From the NCBI GenBank assembly GCA_033439765.1, contig JAULSN010000008.1:496001-560000 (forward strand): 64,000 bases of DNA, read 5' to 3'. Source of the stretch: Lasiosphaeria ovina (lineage: Eukaryota; Ascomycota; Sordariomycetes; Sordariales; Lasiosphaeriaceae). The first letter of the stretch is position 1. Every line of letters starts with the position of its first letter. The translations under genes were made by a program, and so were the position numbers. Below, one piece after another: positions 23,960 to 36,649 of this stretch. Under the pieces are notes generated by a model. The model saw nothing but the letters and a program-made list of their open reading frames with translations. It had not been told where the DNA came from and made no database searches.

Positions 23960-24075
23960 ATATACGACCACACCCATTGGAAAATTCGGGATCCCGTCCG
24001 CTCTCCTATAGACAAGCCAATGAGGGCAATCTTAGTTACCGGAGTCAGAAGAATTCTGTAGTTACAGGAGTCTTA
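23960..24075 (+). pseudogene. 5S rRNA relic
   Basis: The first 70 nt follow the dispersed fungal 5S rRNA: TATACGACCACACCCATTGG, then GGAAAA, GGGATCCCGTCCGCTCTCC and the ATAGACAAGCCAATGAGGGC stretch. This gives the domain I/II stem-loops and the loop B/C region. The 3' half (TTAGTTACCGGAGTCAGAAG onward) is diverged and lacks a clean complement to the 5' end, so it is probably not a working gene. 5S genes in many filamentous ascomycetes are dispersed single copies, and relics are common. It sits exactly where normal DNA ends and mutated DNA begins. Confidence 0.7.
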
Positions 24076-24099
24076 GACCCACTATTAATTAGATGTACC

Positions 24100-25599
24100 T
24101 AATAAGGTCACGATTACTGGACGGATACCAAAACGGAATCCATATTAAGCTTAGCTTAGTGCTCGCCCGTTTTTCTTTTAGAAACGGCATTTGTTACCCC
24201 GCGCGCCCCGCCGTAAATGGGATGCACCTAATAAAAGATATGCGGAATATACCGTAGAATACTCATCATTTTGAGGGGGGTTGGGGGTGTGCTCGTTACT
24301 CACCGCTTGCCAGAAAGCGGGGTCGAGCGATAATTCTGCCGCTAGGTTATCGGGCTCCCGACTAATCGCTCCGAAACCCATTATTCTACCGGGAAGAAGT
24401 CTACCAAGACTGGTATAACCGCCTTTTCGATTAATTATATCTTCCTATCTACCTAATGAAGACTACCTCGTCCGACCGAGCCGTCCTAGCAACTATTTCA
24501 TTATTAGGCTTATTAACCCGTCTATCGATATTAGCTTGATCGCTCGGTCGGCCCTTAAAGAATTGGAAAACAAGCTCGGGTAATAAGAAAATGGCCTTGG
24601 TCAATCGCGGTAGGACCTCGGCCGGCGGGAATCTAACCTGACGGCCCAATTAGAAGACTTCAACCTTTAGTTAGTCCAATTAACCTCTACGATCCGAATA
24701 CCCCCAATTTCGCTCGTAGTAACCAGACCCAACCCACCCCAAATAGTAGAATATATCCCCTACTCGCTACTACTCAAAAAAACGAGGCGGAGGAGGCAAA
24801 AGGTTAAGAGAGCTCTAAGCTAAGTAAAGAAGGCCCTTTCGGGTAAAAGAATTATAGATTTAATTATTAATAATATTAATATTACGCTACGGGCCATCCT
24901 TAGCGGAAAGGTCGATATAGATACCGTTAATTAGTTTCTCGTATCTTATCTTTATTATACGGCCTAGAAACCTCATACTAGAATAAAGAAGATTTGGGGT
25001 AGTAAAAGGGCGGGAAAAAACGAGACTAGAGATATCAAATCCGCTAGCGTTACTCTTAATATTATTAATATAGTTTGCTATTTACTCCCACCCCCCGGGA
25101 AAGGGAAGGCCCTTATATTATTCATAGTAATTATAGGTAAGATAGCTATTTAAAGTCTTTTAGAACTACGCTAATCTTCAAAGTTAGGCGATATAAGTTC
25201 CGTTCCTTATTAGAGTTACTATATAACCGGTAGGGAGTAGTTACGAGTACTACGAGGAAGTTAGTAATAGAACTTAAGAAAGAGGATATTCTAAATAAAT
25301 AGCTTACTATAAATCCTACCGTCTTCGCTACTAAGAAATATAGTCTGGAGTAAGTTCTATTACTAATTTGAAGTTATTTAAGATTTTAATACTCTTATAA
25401 TTATAACGAAGTATACCGTTATTTAGATCTCTTAAACTTTATCCTATTACGTTCTATTCCGGAACTACCTTTATTATTTCCAATCTTAGACGTCCCGCGG
25501 ACCTGGCTAACCGAGTCACTATTAGCCCTATCGTGGCTCGAGTTCCCTAACGAAGTTAATAATATATAAGTTTATATATCTAGTATTACTACGTAGTAA
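24100..25599. other. left edge of the mutated block, no recognised gene
   Basis: The first 600 nt still contain some CpA/TpG, so mutation fades towards the 5S relic. A weak plus-strand frame can be read at about 24.66-25.1 kb (includes RIIDLIINNINITLRAILSG), with no family I recognise. Confidence 0.4.
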
Positions 25600-26254
25600 G
25601 AACTAGATAATCCCGATATACGGTTATAAATAAGACAACCTGGCTCTATATCTACGATTATATAAGATATAGTAGTAATTATATCTAGGAAGGCCGTCGG
25701 GAATTATAAGCTATACCTAAAGTCGGATGGCTATATTACGGCTATATAGAGCGGCGGAATTACTCGACTCTCCCTTAGAAACTCAACCGAACCGGAAATA
25801 GGGTACGGTTACGACGATCCCGACGTCAGACTTATTTCGCCCGTTGAACGTCGTATTACGGCTATAGTGGCCGACGTATCTAAGCTAGAGACTACCCTAG
25901 GAGATATGCTCTATCGGGGATTTTAGATAAGTTCGACGAGGAAGAAAGAAATAGGAAGTACCTTAACCCAAGCCGTCCGTATATTTATAGCTATTAGAGA
26001 GTACGATAACTTTATACTAGAAATATAGATTAGGCTCGAGGCCAGGAAGATAATAGCCTAGCTTATTCTTACCGGGAGTAATCTTTATAAGGTTTTTAGT
26101 AACTATCTTTCTCCTATTATAGAATCTAGTAAGACGAAGCCCCCCTTACGGCTAACTATTAACGAGGAATATAAGCTGGAGCTAGCGTTGGGATATATTA
26201 GGGGCTTAGAAGTAGCGAATACTATTTTCCTATATCTTTAGGTACTAATTTAAT
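25600..26254 (+). pseudogene. unrecognised coding relic
   Basis: One plus-strand frame (codon starts at 25690 and multiples) runs for about 215 codons with only a handful of TAG/TAA codons. It can be read as a mixed polar and hydrophobic protein (segments ITRLSLRNSTEPEIGYGYDD, SPVERRITAIVADVSKLET, KPPLRLTINEEYKLELALG). The absence of other stops over this length in AT-rich DNA argues for a former gene. I do not recognise the family. Confidence 0.45.
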
Positions 26255-29200
26255 ATAACTTTCGATAACTAATAGCTTATTACCCCCTAGAATAAGTATA
26301 TCGTCTATATCCGTATCCGTCTTTTAAGGTCTGGCGTCTTAGATACTAATAAATATTCTTCTAGCTCTAGCCTTCTATAATAATAGTCTATCGTACTCGA
26401 CGGGATTAAAAAGGTAGTATACGATAAACTCGAAGTTTCCGTCGAAAGTCTAATTACCCTATTTAATTCCTAATTAGCCAGACTCTAGTTTAAGAGTAAT
26501 ACGGCTTACTTTAGGTATTGGCCAGTACGTCGTTTCTATAGATCGTTTACGCGTTCAAAAATGGTAGGGAGCCGGTAATAAAGGTCGGTCTCGCGCTTAT
26601 TCAAAATCGAGTAAATAAGGTAGGCGGCCTATAAGGGCTATACCTAGATATTTTTGCCAGTACTTAGTTATTATCGATCTCTCCAGCTTTTGCTTGGGTA
26701 TTCGTAATATTGTGCGGCCTATCCCTAGCCCGCCCCCTATATTGCTGGAGGGTACGGGGCATTTGTATAATTGGGTAAAAGCTCTTATTAATTAACTAGT
26801 ACGTCCTCTTATATTAATTATTACGGCTAAGTGGAGAGATGGAGTCGCTTACCTATCTTAGCCGAATATATTATTATGGAGAATTTGGAAGCCGGGAAAG
26901 TAAATAATATAAACTTTATAAATAAAAGACTATCTCGTTACTAGGAGGATACGCCACGCTATAAATATTACGGGTAGGTAGTATAATAAAAAGCCCTTTA
27001 AAGGATATGTCGTCTATACGCGTACGTCTGGAAATACGCGCCTCGGGCACGTCCCGGGTATGCCGCCCTATGAAGATTACGGGTAGGCAATATAGTATAC
27101 GCCGAAGGGATATAATCGACCCGCTATAGATACGAGTAGAGTATACCGAGCTATATATACCGAGGGTGCGTAGTTGGTATACTTTAAGTATATACCTTCT
27201 ACTCGGGCTTACTAGTATACCGAATACAATACTGGCTGGTTATTACGGACCTAATATACTACGACCGTAGCGTACTAGCTGCCCGGCTTCAAGCCCCGGA
27301 GAGCATATCTTAGGGCACGCCGTTACTACACATACAGCCCCGGGCTGACCGCTATATAGCGGGAAGGCCATATACGTATCCTTCCTTAGCGATAAGCGTT
27401 GAGCGATAGTACTACGAAATTCTGGTATAAACGTCGACCGGAACCTTAGACTAAGTCCTACTAGTAGACTGGAAGCTACCCTAGAATTTGAGGGGGCTAG
27501 TACCCCGGGCTAGCTAATACGGGAAAGTCTATATGAGTTGATATTATAAGTAACCGTCTCGTCCATCCGAGCGTCCTATTTACCGTAGTCGTTTGTGTCG
27601 TACAGATCTAATTGTTCGATCCTATCCTACGCCTATTGAGCCGTAGTAGCAAGCCAGTAGAGAGGCGACGCATCTTGAACCAAGATCTCGCTAGAGTTGT
27701 CGTAGCGAGGTTCGCCACGGCGGCTGGCGTTAATAACTTGGAACTGCCTGTCTGTTTCTCGTAAGTTCGTCCTTCTAGCGTTATTATCGGCGTCTAAATA
27801 CGCTCGTAGGTCGGCGTCGTTCGTACTAAACGCACGCGTCGATATGCTTAGTTCTGCTTACGACTGTAATATGGGTACAATATTACCGGAGGCAAAGTTG
27901 GAGATATTAGAGGGGTCTAATTATATGGAATTGGAATTAACGCGTGAATCTAGGGTGAGAAATAGCCTATTAGTATATGATATCGGCTTCTAACGAAGCA
28001 TAAGACTCACTACTACTAGACCCCGGGCTCCCAGTCGCCTTCTCTCCTCTCTTCACCCTCCTAGCTAGACTAGCGCCGTCCTTATCGTTCGAAGGGGACT
28101 TCCGTTTAATAGAGAGGGTATAATATATAGATCGGATTCCTAGAAGGATATTAGTAAGAACCCTTTTATATATTAGTAAGTTAGGTCCTACTAAAATTAT
28201 CCACCAAATTATTAGTAATATAGGTATTAATGAATATAACGAAAGATTTATCTAGTTAGGTAGTAGATAGGACTATAAATAACTATCTTTTCTTATCCGT
28301 AGGGAGTTTATTTATCCGATCTAAGAATTTGGCTCGATAACTAGGCGAGATAATATAAAGAGTAATAATCGCTAACTTTCCCCCTTTAACGTAAGCTACT
28401 ATCTCGGTAGAGTTATTAGGTAACTGATTTCGGTTATATATAGTAATAGTAGTTAAGATCCGGCCGGTGGGAATATCCTTCTCGACTAATAGGACGGAGA
28501 GTATATTATAAAGTATTTACGCGTAATGGATTATATTATCTAAGGGGTAGACTTCGGGATAGTATATACGAAGAAATAGTAGATAAGCTCGGGGTGTTTT
28601 TATCTCCGGGTAACGGGGTTAATTAAGGGGATATCTAGTAATATGGAGAATATTCTCCGTACTAACGAATATACCGAAAGGTATTAGGATATTTAACTAC
28701 CTTAAGAATAACGAGGTTCGTAAAGAACGGGCTTGAGGTTTCTAATATTATTTCTATAAGGGTAGGAAAATATACCTAATTCCACGCTATACCGAATTCG
28801 ATATAAGGGAGTCTCCCTTATATCGAATTCGGTATAGCGTTAAGCCGGCTCTGAAGATGGCGTAGGGGCCTTAGGCCTACCCCGCGATTCTAATTACGAT
28901 CCCTATTATTTTCGTAATAGCCTATAAGTATATAGTCTTTAATTATATATATCGAGCTATTATCCGCTTCTAGAGCCGTCTCGTAGAAAAAAGGCCGTAG
29001 CTATAAAACTATAAAAGAATAACCTAGAAGGTACGTAATTATTATAGTATAGAATATGTACGCTTATCTAAGAGGCGATTAAAAATATATATAGTATACC
29101 CGAACTAAAGATTACCGTACTAAAGTAGGTAGGTATATAATTAGGTATATCCATTTTAAGCTATAGTCTATGGCCGGAGGATCTAACTTTAATAAACGAC

Positions 29201-29761
29201 TATCCTAATACTTACGGTTAATCGATCTTTACTTTAAATAACTAATACTTCGGAATCCGCTCTACGCTAGAGAGTACTAATAGTATATGACTAACTTAGC
29301 GCCTCTATTATTTGAGTTTTTTCCTACGTCGTACCTTACGCGCTTGGATAGACCCCTCTAGTCCTCTTTAGTCGTCGATATTATCGAGCTATATAAACTA
29401 ACTCCTATCCCCGCCTAGACCCGACTATCTAGCTACTAGTAGCCGCCTAGCTTCTTCGACCTTAGTTTAGCTATTACCTCTCTCCCGAGCCTACCGCCTA
29501 TCGCTCTAAATAACGATTAGGGCCATCTCCGAATCCTTCTCCGATCCTACTCTAGAAGAAGGCCTTATCGTCCTATCGAATTCGCTCGGGATCTCCGATA
29601 TACGCTTCTGGCTCTAGACGCGCCTCGTCGTCGTAACCGCCTTCCTTTTTAACCTTATCTATACCTATATCCTCCGGCTACGTCTCTTATCCGGCCCTAC
29701 CGCGAGACTTAACGGCGTACTTCTAGACCTTATTCCCCTAACGATATAAATATAGATAAGA
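26255..29761. other. mutated DNA without a recognised gene
   Basis: Decayed sequence. It holds a less-mutated island at about 27.59-27.99 kb with a 40-codon open frame at 27871-27993 and the perfect palindrome at 28784-28840. The stretch 29.33-29.76 kb directly before the kinase relic is Pro/Ser/Leu-rich in several frames and may be its former promoter or another gene. Confidence 0.4.
28784..28840. repeat. 57-nt perfect palindrome, family member 1
   Basis: Two 28-nt arms surround a single central T. The outer end reads ACGCTATACCG and the centre AAGGGAGTCTCCCTT. There is no mismatch between arms although surrounding DNA is heavily mutated. The same design recurs at 41.16 and 60.5-60.9 kb. 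Confidence 0.9.
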
Positions 29762-30910
29762 ATGTAATAGCCCGAGTGGTTCCGCTCGCCGAACGTGGTC
29801 GAGTTTGTACGGCGGATCTATAGATAATGGCCAGGCGAGCCTTAGAAACGGTCTCTTAGACTATTAGTACGTCGCCTAGACGTTAGGTAGTATATTACTA
29901 TTACCTTCTAAGATATACCAAAAGTGCTAGAGGCGACCCCGTTATCGTATTAGAGAAGGGACCTCGAGAATCTCTATCTCTATATCGACTTCGACCGTAT
30001 ACCGCTATAGCGCGATACCGTTACCGAACTTATTCTTTCTACCGAGGGTAATACTACGCTGCCGATAAAGGCGGAGCCTAATACGAATAGCCTATATACG
30101 AGTATCGCTAGATATTTACGTTTCTATACTCGCGAGGATCCGCTCCGGGTACGCTTCCCCCCCCTTAACGCTAGCGGCGGGGCGTTAAGGGATATATTAG
30201 AAATCATTAAAGAGTAAGAAATAGCGCTAGGTATATACGTGGTCCGCCTTCGCGGGGACGAGCGGCTATACGTCTATAAGGAGGTAAATAGACCTTAATA
30301 CTAACCCGAAGATACCGAAATCCTATAACGGGAGCTACGTAACCTGGAGTAGCTACCTTATTCGGAAGAAATCGTGCGTCTAGTTACTACCGTCTTATCT
30401 ATTAACCCGTATAGAACTGCCGTAGCGGATACGGGTAGTTCTAGTGCTTCCTTCCTTCGAGGTTTCCTCCTTGAGTACCACCTAAACGGCACTCTACGGG
30501 ACGCTCTACGATTACCAGAACCGGAGGCCGTCCCCTGGCGCTAGTGGGCGCTTCAAATTATATACGGGCTTAACCACCTCCACTACTATAACGTAACCTA
30601 CTTGGATTTAAAGCCGTTAAATATCGTTATTAGTATAAACTCCAAGGCCATTTTAATCGATATTGGAGGAGGCGGTTATACCCGTAAGTAGCTCGCGCTA
30701 AATATACTTGGCGTATCTAATCCGATATTAGAGCCCTTTGAAGTACGGATAAAGAATAATATATAGGTATTTAGGAAGATACTATTAGAGATAGTAAGCG
30801 CCTTATATAATATTATAGAACGGGAACTATTATATAACGTTACCTCGCGTACCGTCTTATATACCTCCCCTCCTATTCCTCTTAACTAAGCTATCTCTTT
30901 ACTCAAGTAG
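29762..30910 (+). pseudogene. Ser/Thr protein-kinase relic
   Basis: A single frame from ATG 29762 to about 30910 (some 383 codons) is broken only by TAG/TAA codons at positions expected to be Gln or Trp. The N-terminal 150 codons are of unknown type. The kinase part shows a glycine-poor N-lobe with RLYVYKEV (candidate ATP-binding Lys), a helix-C-like ILxREL, the hinge-like GFLLEYHLNGTLRDAL, the catalytic loop YLDLKPLNI (HxDLKPxN with His now Tyr, a CAC-to-TAC change), and DIGGGG in place of DFG. Downstream, KNNIxVFRKILLEI corresponds to the DxWxFG helix-F region. The length and order match compact fungal kinases of unknown role. It is inactive as it stands, with more than ten stops. Confidence 0.82.
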
Positions 30911-30913
30911 TAA

Positions 30914-32163
30914 AATAATAACCTATTTATTATTTAATCCTAGTAATTATCCTAGTTAACGTCGTAAGACTTGAACCCGCTATTAGAATAATCGCCTTAA
31001 GCTAGAATTAGTCCGATTATTTAGAGTAGTACGGTAGTTAAGCTTTATAGCGAACCTGGACCCTTATGGAGGAGGTTGGGGGTTTTATTATATCCTTTAA
31101 TAGAATATAAAGTCCTAGTAGTACTCGAAACCTCTAATCCGCCGTCGTTATAAACTATTCGGGTTCTCTTTACTTCGTTATAGGGTATTATAAGGGACTT
31201 GGTATAGTACCTATACGTACCGACGCGAGTGGTGAACTTATATATGACTATATAGCTTACTATTTTTTGTATTTCTAAATTAGGAGATAGGAATATTAAG
31301 GGTAAGGGAAGAAGGGCTAGGGAGGAGGAAACTAGAAGCTTTTATTATTTTCCGTAATATAATATTAATATTCCCCGTTTAAGCCCTTCCTCTATAATCT
31401 AATAAGTATAATTATCGCGACTCTATTAGTAGGCTAAAGGACGACGACGCTTTAAACCGTAAGTCCATAATATAGTACTTAGATTGGAAAATATTAACGA
31501 GAAAAGCCGCGATTAATATATAGTAATAAGATGGGTATAGTAGGTAAGAAAAAAGCACTTAACCCCTCTTTCGGTAGCTGGACTTCTCTACCCTAAGCAA
31601 AAAGTAACCTATCTATATTCATTATAAGTAAAGGAACTAATTACTAGTTAATTATTAGTCTTAAGTAATACCCTAGTTAACGGAAGCTACGCGTTAACCA
31701 CCTATATATACGAGAAACCCCGTAAATAGCTCGGCGAGAATAATAGTAAGCCGACGAAGACGTAGTAGAGGGTGAGTACTATCGTAGCCGTAAAGTTAAA
31801 GTACTAGATTCAAAGAAATCTTTAGTTAAATAAACCGTATCTTCTTAAATTAATATTTCTCTACGTTAAAGCCCGAGATAGAGTCTAGGACTAGTAGGTA
31901 TAGGTTGATAAAGGAAGTTGAGTAGGCGTCCCTATAGATACTAACCACCTTAGTCAACCGAAGGGAATATATTTGCCTCTTAGTATACTCTCCTCTATCG
32001 TCTGGATATTGCCGACGAAATAGGAGGATAAAGAGCTACTTCCCTAGAGCTCTCGAGTACTATCGGGCGCCTTCCTAGCGGACAACCTGAGTTCTTAATA
32101 ATCTTTATCTATATAACGATGGTCGAGCTGAATTATATATTAAGCCGGGTAATATACTCTATT
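30914..32163. other. mutated DNA without a recognised gene
   Basis: AT-biased sequence with no frame longer than about 60 codons free of non-RIP-type stops in what I read. Nothing recognisable. Confidence 0.35.
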
Positions 32164-32164
32164 T

Positions 32165-32415
32165 CTGGACTAGTAAGATTATAAAGCTATATCCCTCTAG
32201 GTTATAAAGCCAAGTACCTGGACTAGCTAGATCGTAACGCTATATCCCTGGACCAGCCAGATCGTAAAGCCATATTCCTCCAGGTTGTAAAGCCAAATAC
32301 CTGGACCAGCTAGATCGTAGTACTATATTTCTGGACTAGCTAGATCGTAACGCTATACCCCTGGACTAGCCAGATCGTTAAGCTATATCCCTCTAGGTCG
32401 TAAAGCCACTAGATC
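32165..32415. repeat. irregular minisatellite (CTGGACCAGCTAGATCGTAA-type units)
   Basis: About seven related units of roughly 35-40 nt alternate CTGGACYAGCYAGATCGTAA with CCTCYAGGTYGTAAAGCCA. They retain several CpA/TpG, so they are less mutated than the flanks. Confidence 0.8.
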
Positions 32416-32920
32416 ACGATGCCTGAATAATAAGACCTATCCTTGACTTTAAACTCTCTTCGACCTCATTCTCTTCTACTCCCTTTTTATCTTCCTTCTA
32501 TTTTATCGTTATTTTGCTCCCTATAACTCCTTAAAATATTATATTTCCGACTTCTCTTAAGACAGCCCCTTAATAAAGAAGTGTTTACCTAAATAAGTGC
32601 TATAAATATTTTAGGTATATTCTTATTAATTAGAATATTATATTGAAGACTATACTCCTATATCTTTTTTTATTTATTAACTAATACTAGGGTGTGGCTT
32701 AGTTTAATACGAATCACTACCGTATAAGGACGTTAGATCGCTAACTTACTAGGAACGAAGAAAAGGCCAGAATTCTATTCCCACTCCATTCGATCGGACT
32801 CCATCGAGATATAGGAACGAATTAAAAGAAAAAAACCTAGATAAATTAGTAGGTTCAAAGTTATAGGATGGAAAATAGGAATCTTTTAATCTTCGCCGTT
32901 AGCGTAGTATATTATTAGTA

Positions 32921-33140
32921 CCGTATAAGCGGCGGCACATTATTAGGCGGTGGTATATCGTCGGTATAGTCTAAGCGGCGGCATATTATTAGGCGGTGGT
33001 ATATCGTCGGTATAGTCTAAGCGGTGGCATATTATCAGGCGGCGGCGCGTCGTCGGCGCCGTATTAGCGGCGGTATATTATTAGACGATTATATATCGTC
33101 GGTATACTATTAGGCGGCGGTATATCGTTAGCGCTATATT
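32921..33140. repeat. 46-bp tandem repeat
   Basis: Units of 46 nt beginning AAGCGGCGGCATATTATTAG and ending GGTATAGTCT occur twice nearly identical, then in two or three diverged copies. They are GGC-rich in otherwise AT-rich DNA. Confidence 0.85.
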
Positions 33141-34074
33141 AGTAGTATATTAATCTTTTATTATAATTTCGTACTAAAGTATTTATTAAAGTATTAAAGA
33201 GAAGAGTGGGTACGTCGGTATTCTAGGTCTGGGGTAACGGCTTAGTCGGCGTTTAGTACTAACGCGGTTACTAGCCCTTCCCCCACTAACCTGGTAGGAA
33301 AATGGCCCTCGTCTTACTAACCAACCTCACCGGGCCCGGTGGTACTTATTTTTCTGCCTCGCGAGAGTACTAGGCTTAGGATATATACCGTAGGATATTC
33401 TACTCTACTCGTTAGACTATACGGGATCGGGTTTAACTTAGCTAAAGACTAGGGGCAAATGGTCTTTTAAGTCGAAGTGCTATTCCGTTTTGGTTGGTAT
33501 TAAAGGTAAGGTTGAATCTCTACGGCCGCTAGCTGGAGAGGCGAGCTCGGTAGGCGAGCTCAGTAGGCGGATACTAGGTAGTATCTATATATAATAATTC
33601 AGCAAGTATCCTATAATCCGCTACCTTGAATATAACTAGCTACGAAGGTTCATATATTCTACTTGGCTAACCTATCCCTATTACTTTTACTCCCTATAAT
33701 ATATTACGGAACCTCTATTTAGGCTAACTAGTTCATATACTTAATCCACTACCCCTCCGAGGATTACGTTCCTAAGATATAGATAGCTACTAGTTCCACG
33801 CTAGTATACTACAAATCAGCACGACGGAGAGACGTTTCTCTTACTAATTCCGTCGTAGAATCCGTAAGTCGGCTCGTAGACTCCTTCTCGCTAGTTTGGT
33901 TCTTCAACGCCATCTCTTAAGTATATACCGAAATAAGTTCCGAAACCCCAGGTTGGCCATTTTTCATCCAAATATACCACTTGAGGAATAAATATACTAA
34001 CTAGGTAAGCTCTTCTAATAAATGAAGAAGATATATAACCTAAGTAATTAGTATTAGCCTATATAGCCAGCTCA
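33141..34074. other. mutated DNA, no recognised gene
   Basis: A short plus-strand frame near 33.81-33.92 kb (VSLTNSVVESVSRLVDSFSL) hints at another gene remnant. Nothing else is readable. Confidence 0.35.
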
Positions 34075-35060
34075 TTAACGACATACCTCAACAAACTCCT
34101 CTACGTCTTCCTTCGGTAACCCTAGCGTGAACCAACTCCCTACCGAGATCGAAATAATAGATACTACTAAAATGAGCGAGGCCTATACTAATAATAATCC
34201 TCTTAGTTTTGGAGCTATTAGTAGAGCTATTATAATATCCCGCGTATAATATAAGGATAAGAATATAGATAAAAGAGAGAAGATATAGGTAACTAATAAT
34301 ACTAGGACCTTACCGACGATTAGGCGGTTATTCCGTAATAGAAAGATACTCAAAATAAGCACTAAGAGTACTATAGGTAGGAAGATAATAATAAGGAATG
34401 GCCTAATCCGTACCTCTTTCGACTACGAACGGGCCTAATATACTCGCTGAAATAGTCAGCTTCATCCCTACGAGCCGCTTTTCTTAGGACTTACCTTAGA
34501 TAGAGTACGGTAAAGTCCAAGAGCGAAGGCAAAACTCCGAATCTTGAGTAAATATAGGAGGATGGTGGTAAGGAGGTATATTAAGGTATAGGCGATCTAG
34601 ACGCCGTCGAAAAGTTTGTGATATTTTTGGTAGAAGCGCGTAGTACTCTCGTTGGTTACGGCCCGACGCCCTTATATTCTATTTCCTACTAAGGTAAAGA
34701 TGCCGCTATAGCGGTTAGTACGGTGCCTCGTTAGGACTATAACCATAAGATTAAAAAGGCTTAGAAGTAAGGTGGAAATAAAGGCCGACTACCTATTATC
34801 GTTGAGCCGTTTCTCTATATGAAATAATAAGGGGGTAATAAGGGTAACTAGAGTAGCGGTGGATACGTATAGCTATATCTCCAAGTCGTATTAGGGGGCG
34901 CGAGCTGGGCTTTCGTCTAATATAGAATTGAGGGACGAGGTATTAGGGTAGAAATATATACCTCTAATATAATAAGAACCAGGAGTTATAGCTTTACCGA
35001 GAAACGCGGACTTATTATCCTATCTTATAGATAATAATCAGTAGTACTTAGTACCTTATA
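34075..35060 (-). pseudogene. multi-span membrane-protein relic
   Basis: The minus strand reads in one frame over about 320 codons to a TAA at 34075-34077, with internal TAG/TAA of RIP type. It shows at least five hydrophobic segments, for example TATLVTLITPLLF, FISTLLLSLFNLMVIVL, RPFLIIIFLPIVLLVLILS, VLVLLVTYIFSLLSIF and ASLILVVSIISISVGSW, separated by polar loops such as HIEKRLNDN and YRTLSKVSPKKSG. I cannot name the family. An open minus-strand frame at 35923-35612 (103 codons, hydrophobic start) lies upstream in another phase and could be an earlier exon. Confidence 0.6.
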
Positions 35061-36649
35061 GAGATATATAGGTATAATATGGGGGATCCTTATATACTAA
35101 GGCCTTTTAGCTCCTCCTCGGGTCTAGCTCTATAGGTGGGGGTAGGCGACTAGAAGGTAAAGGAGAAGGGGCGAGAATAATAGGGAAAGCCTATAGATAT
35201 TAGAAAGATTATCTACCTATATCTTAGAATGGATTAAAAATAATAGAAACGTACTAGGGAGGATAATATTAGATAGTATCGGGCCGGGCCGTAATAGCGA
35301 ATAGATCGCTACGAGTAATACGAGGTGGGTTGCCCTATCCGTATAAATAAGTAACGCTCGCCTACGCTACGTTTTGGAGGCGTCCTTAGTATAGTAAGTT
35401 TTGGAAATGGCCCTAGTATAGTAAGATGGCTTGGGTAGTATGATGAGTTTGGGATAGCTTTAGTGGATACCTATAGCTATAGGCTCCCCCTTCGGTTACT
35501 AGTAGGTAGGTAGTAATTCGAACTACCGGAGCTCTCCCTATTAATACGGGTATAGATAACTATAGACGCCGCGGGGAGGTGAAGTATATAGGAAGAGCTC
35601 TTAGACTAGCGCTATAGGTAGTTACTAAGATTGGCGAATATAAAGGGGGAGGCGACGAAGAGACGGTCTAGGTAAGAAATATCTAGTATAAAGGGATTAG
35701 AGAGATGAAAGTGCGGTACTGAGAAAGCCGGCCGTACTATAGCGAATAGATTACCCCGAGTAACGTAGCGAAGCGCGGGATAAGTCCGATTATAACTTTG
35801 CCTAACTAACGCGACGTTTTTCTTCCGGGATAGAGAATAGTAAAGGAGTACTATGGTAAATATTAAGGGGAGACGTCGTAGGGTTAAATCGGGATCTAAT
35901 CGTCGAGAGCTATTCCCGTCCATAAGGAGACTACGTAGCGGGAATAGTCTACTAGAGTAGGAACGTAGAGATATACGGATAGATAGAAGGCTAAGGAGAG
36001 TATAGGAAGGGGGAAAATATGCTTAGGATGCTAGTTTTAAGTATCTTAATACTATTATCCGCGAGCTATTAGTAATATTTCCAATTCCGAGAAGAGGAAA
36101 GGTTACGTAAGGCAATCGATAAGGCTAGAAAGGTAACTAGGTGGCTTTAGAACTATACCCTAGTAATATATCTAAAGTATCGAGACCTTTGATATATCCT
36201 ACTATATTATAAGGCTCTGGACTATCTACCCTTGGGCCGCTTTATTACGTTCTCCTAAGGAGGTACGGTCTTTATTTTGTAATCTCCATAGAGCTCATCC
36301 TCCCTATATAGGTTATTAATAGATATCTTAGTATTGCTTCTAATACTCCTACCTATATTCTAAGTGATCTACGTTACGTTCGTATCTGAGGTGTATTGTC
36401 GTATACTTGTCGTACTACTTGGATATAATCTAAGTGGAAGTAACTATAGAGATACTAGTACTACTAACTTTTAGTATTGAAAGACGATTAGGACCGAGTA
36501 CCTACTTACCTGGGTATAATTATATATTACTACTGGGAAATATTACGTTGATTTAGTAGTATTACCTCGATAGTAGTAGAAATAGCGTAGAAGGTAAAGA
36601 CGAAGAAAGGAGAGTAAGGCTAACGAGGTAAAATATATAATAATATTAA
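35061..36649. other. mutated DNA with one open minus-strand frame
   Basis: The only long stop-free frame is minus 35923-35612 (103 codons; segments PLIFTIVLLYYSLSRKKN and FSVPHFHLSNPFILDISYL). It has coding character but no family I recognise. The rest is saturated with RIP-type change. Confidence 0.4.

Noticed and set aside
24449..24649. 66-codon minus-strand open frame at the left of the mutated block
   Set aside because: No family resemblance, and the opposite strand reads equally well; not distinguishable from chance.
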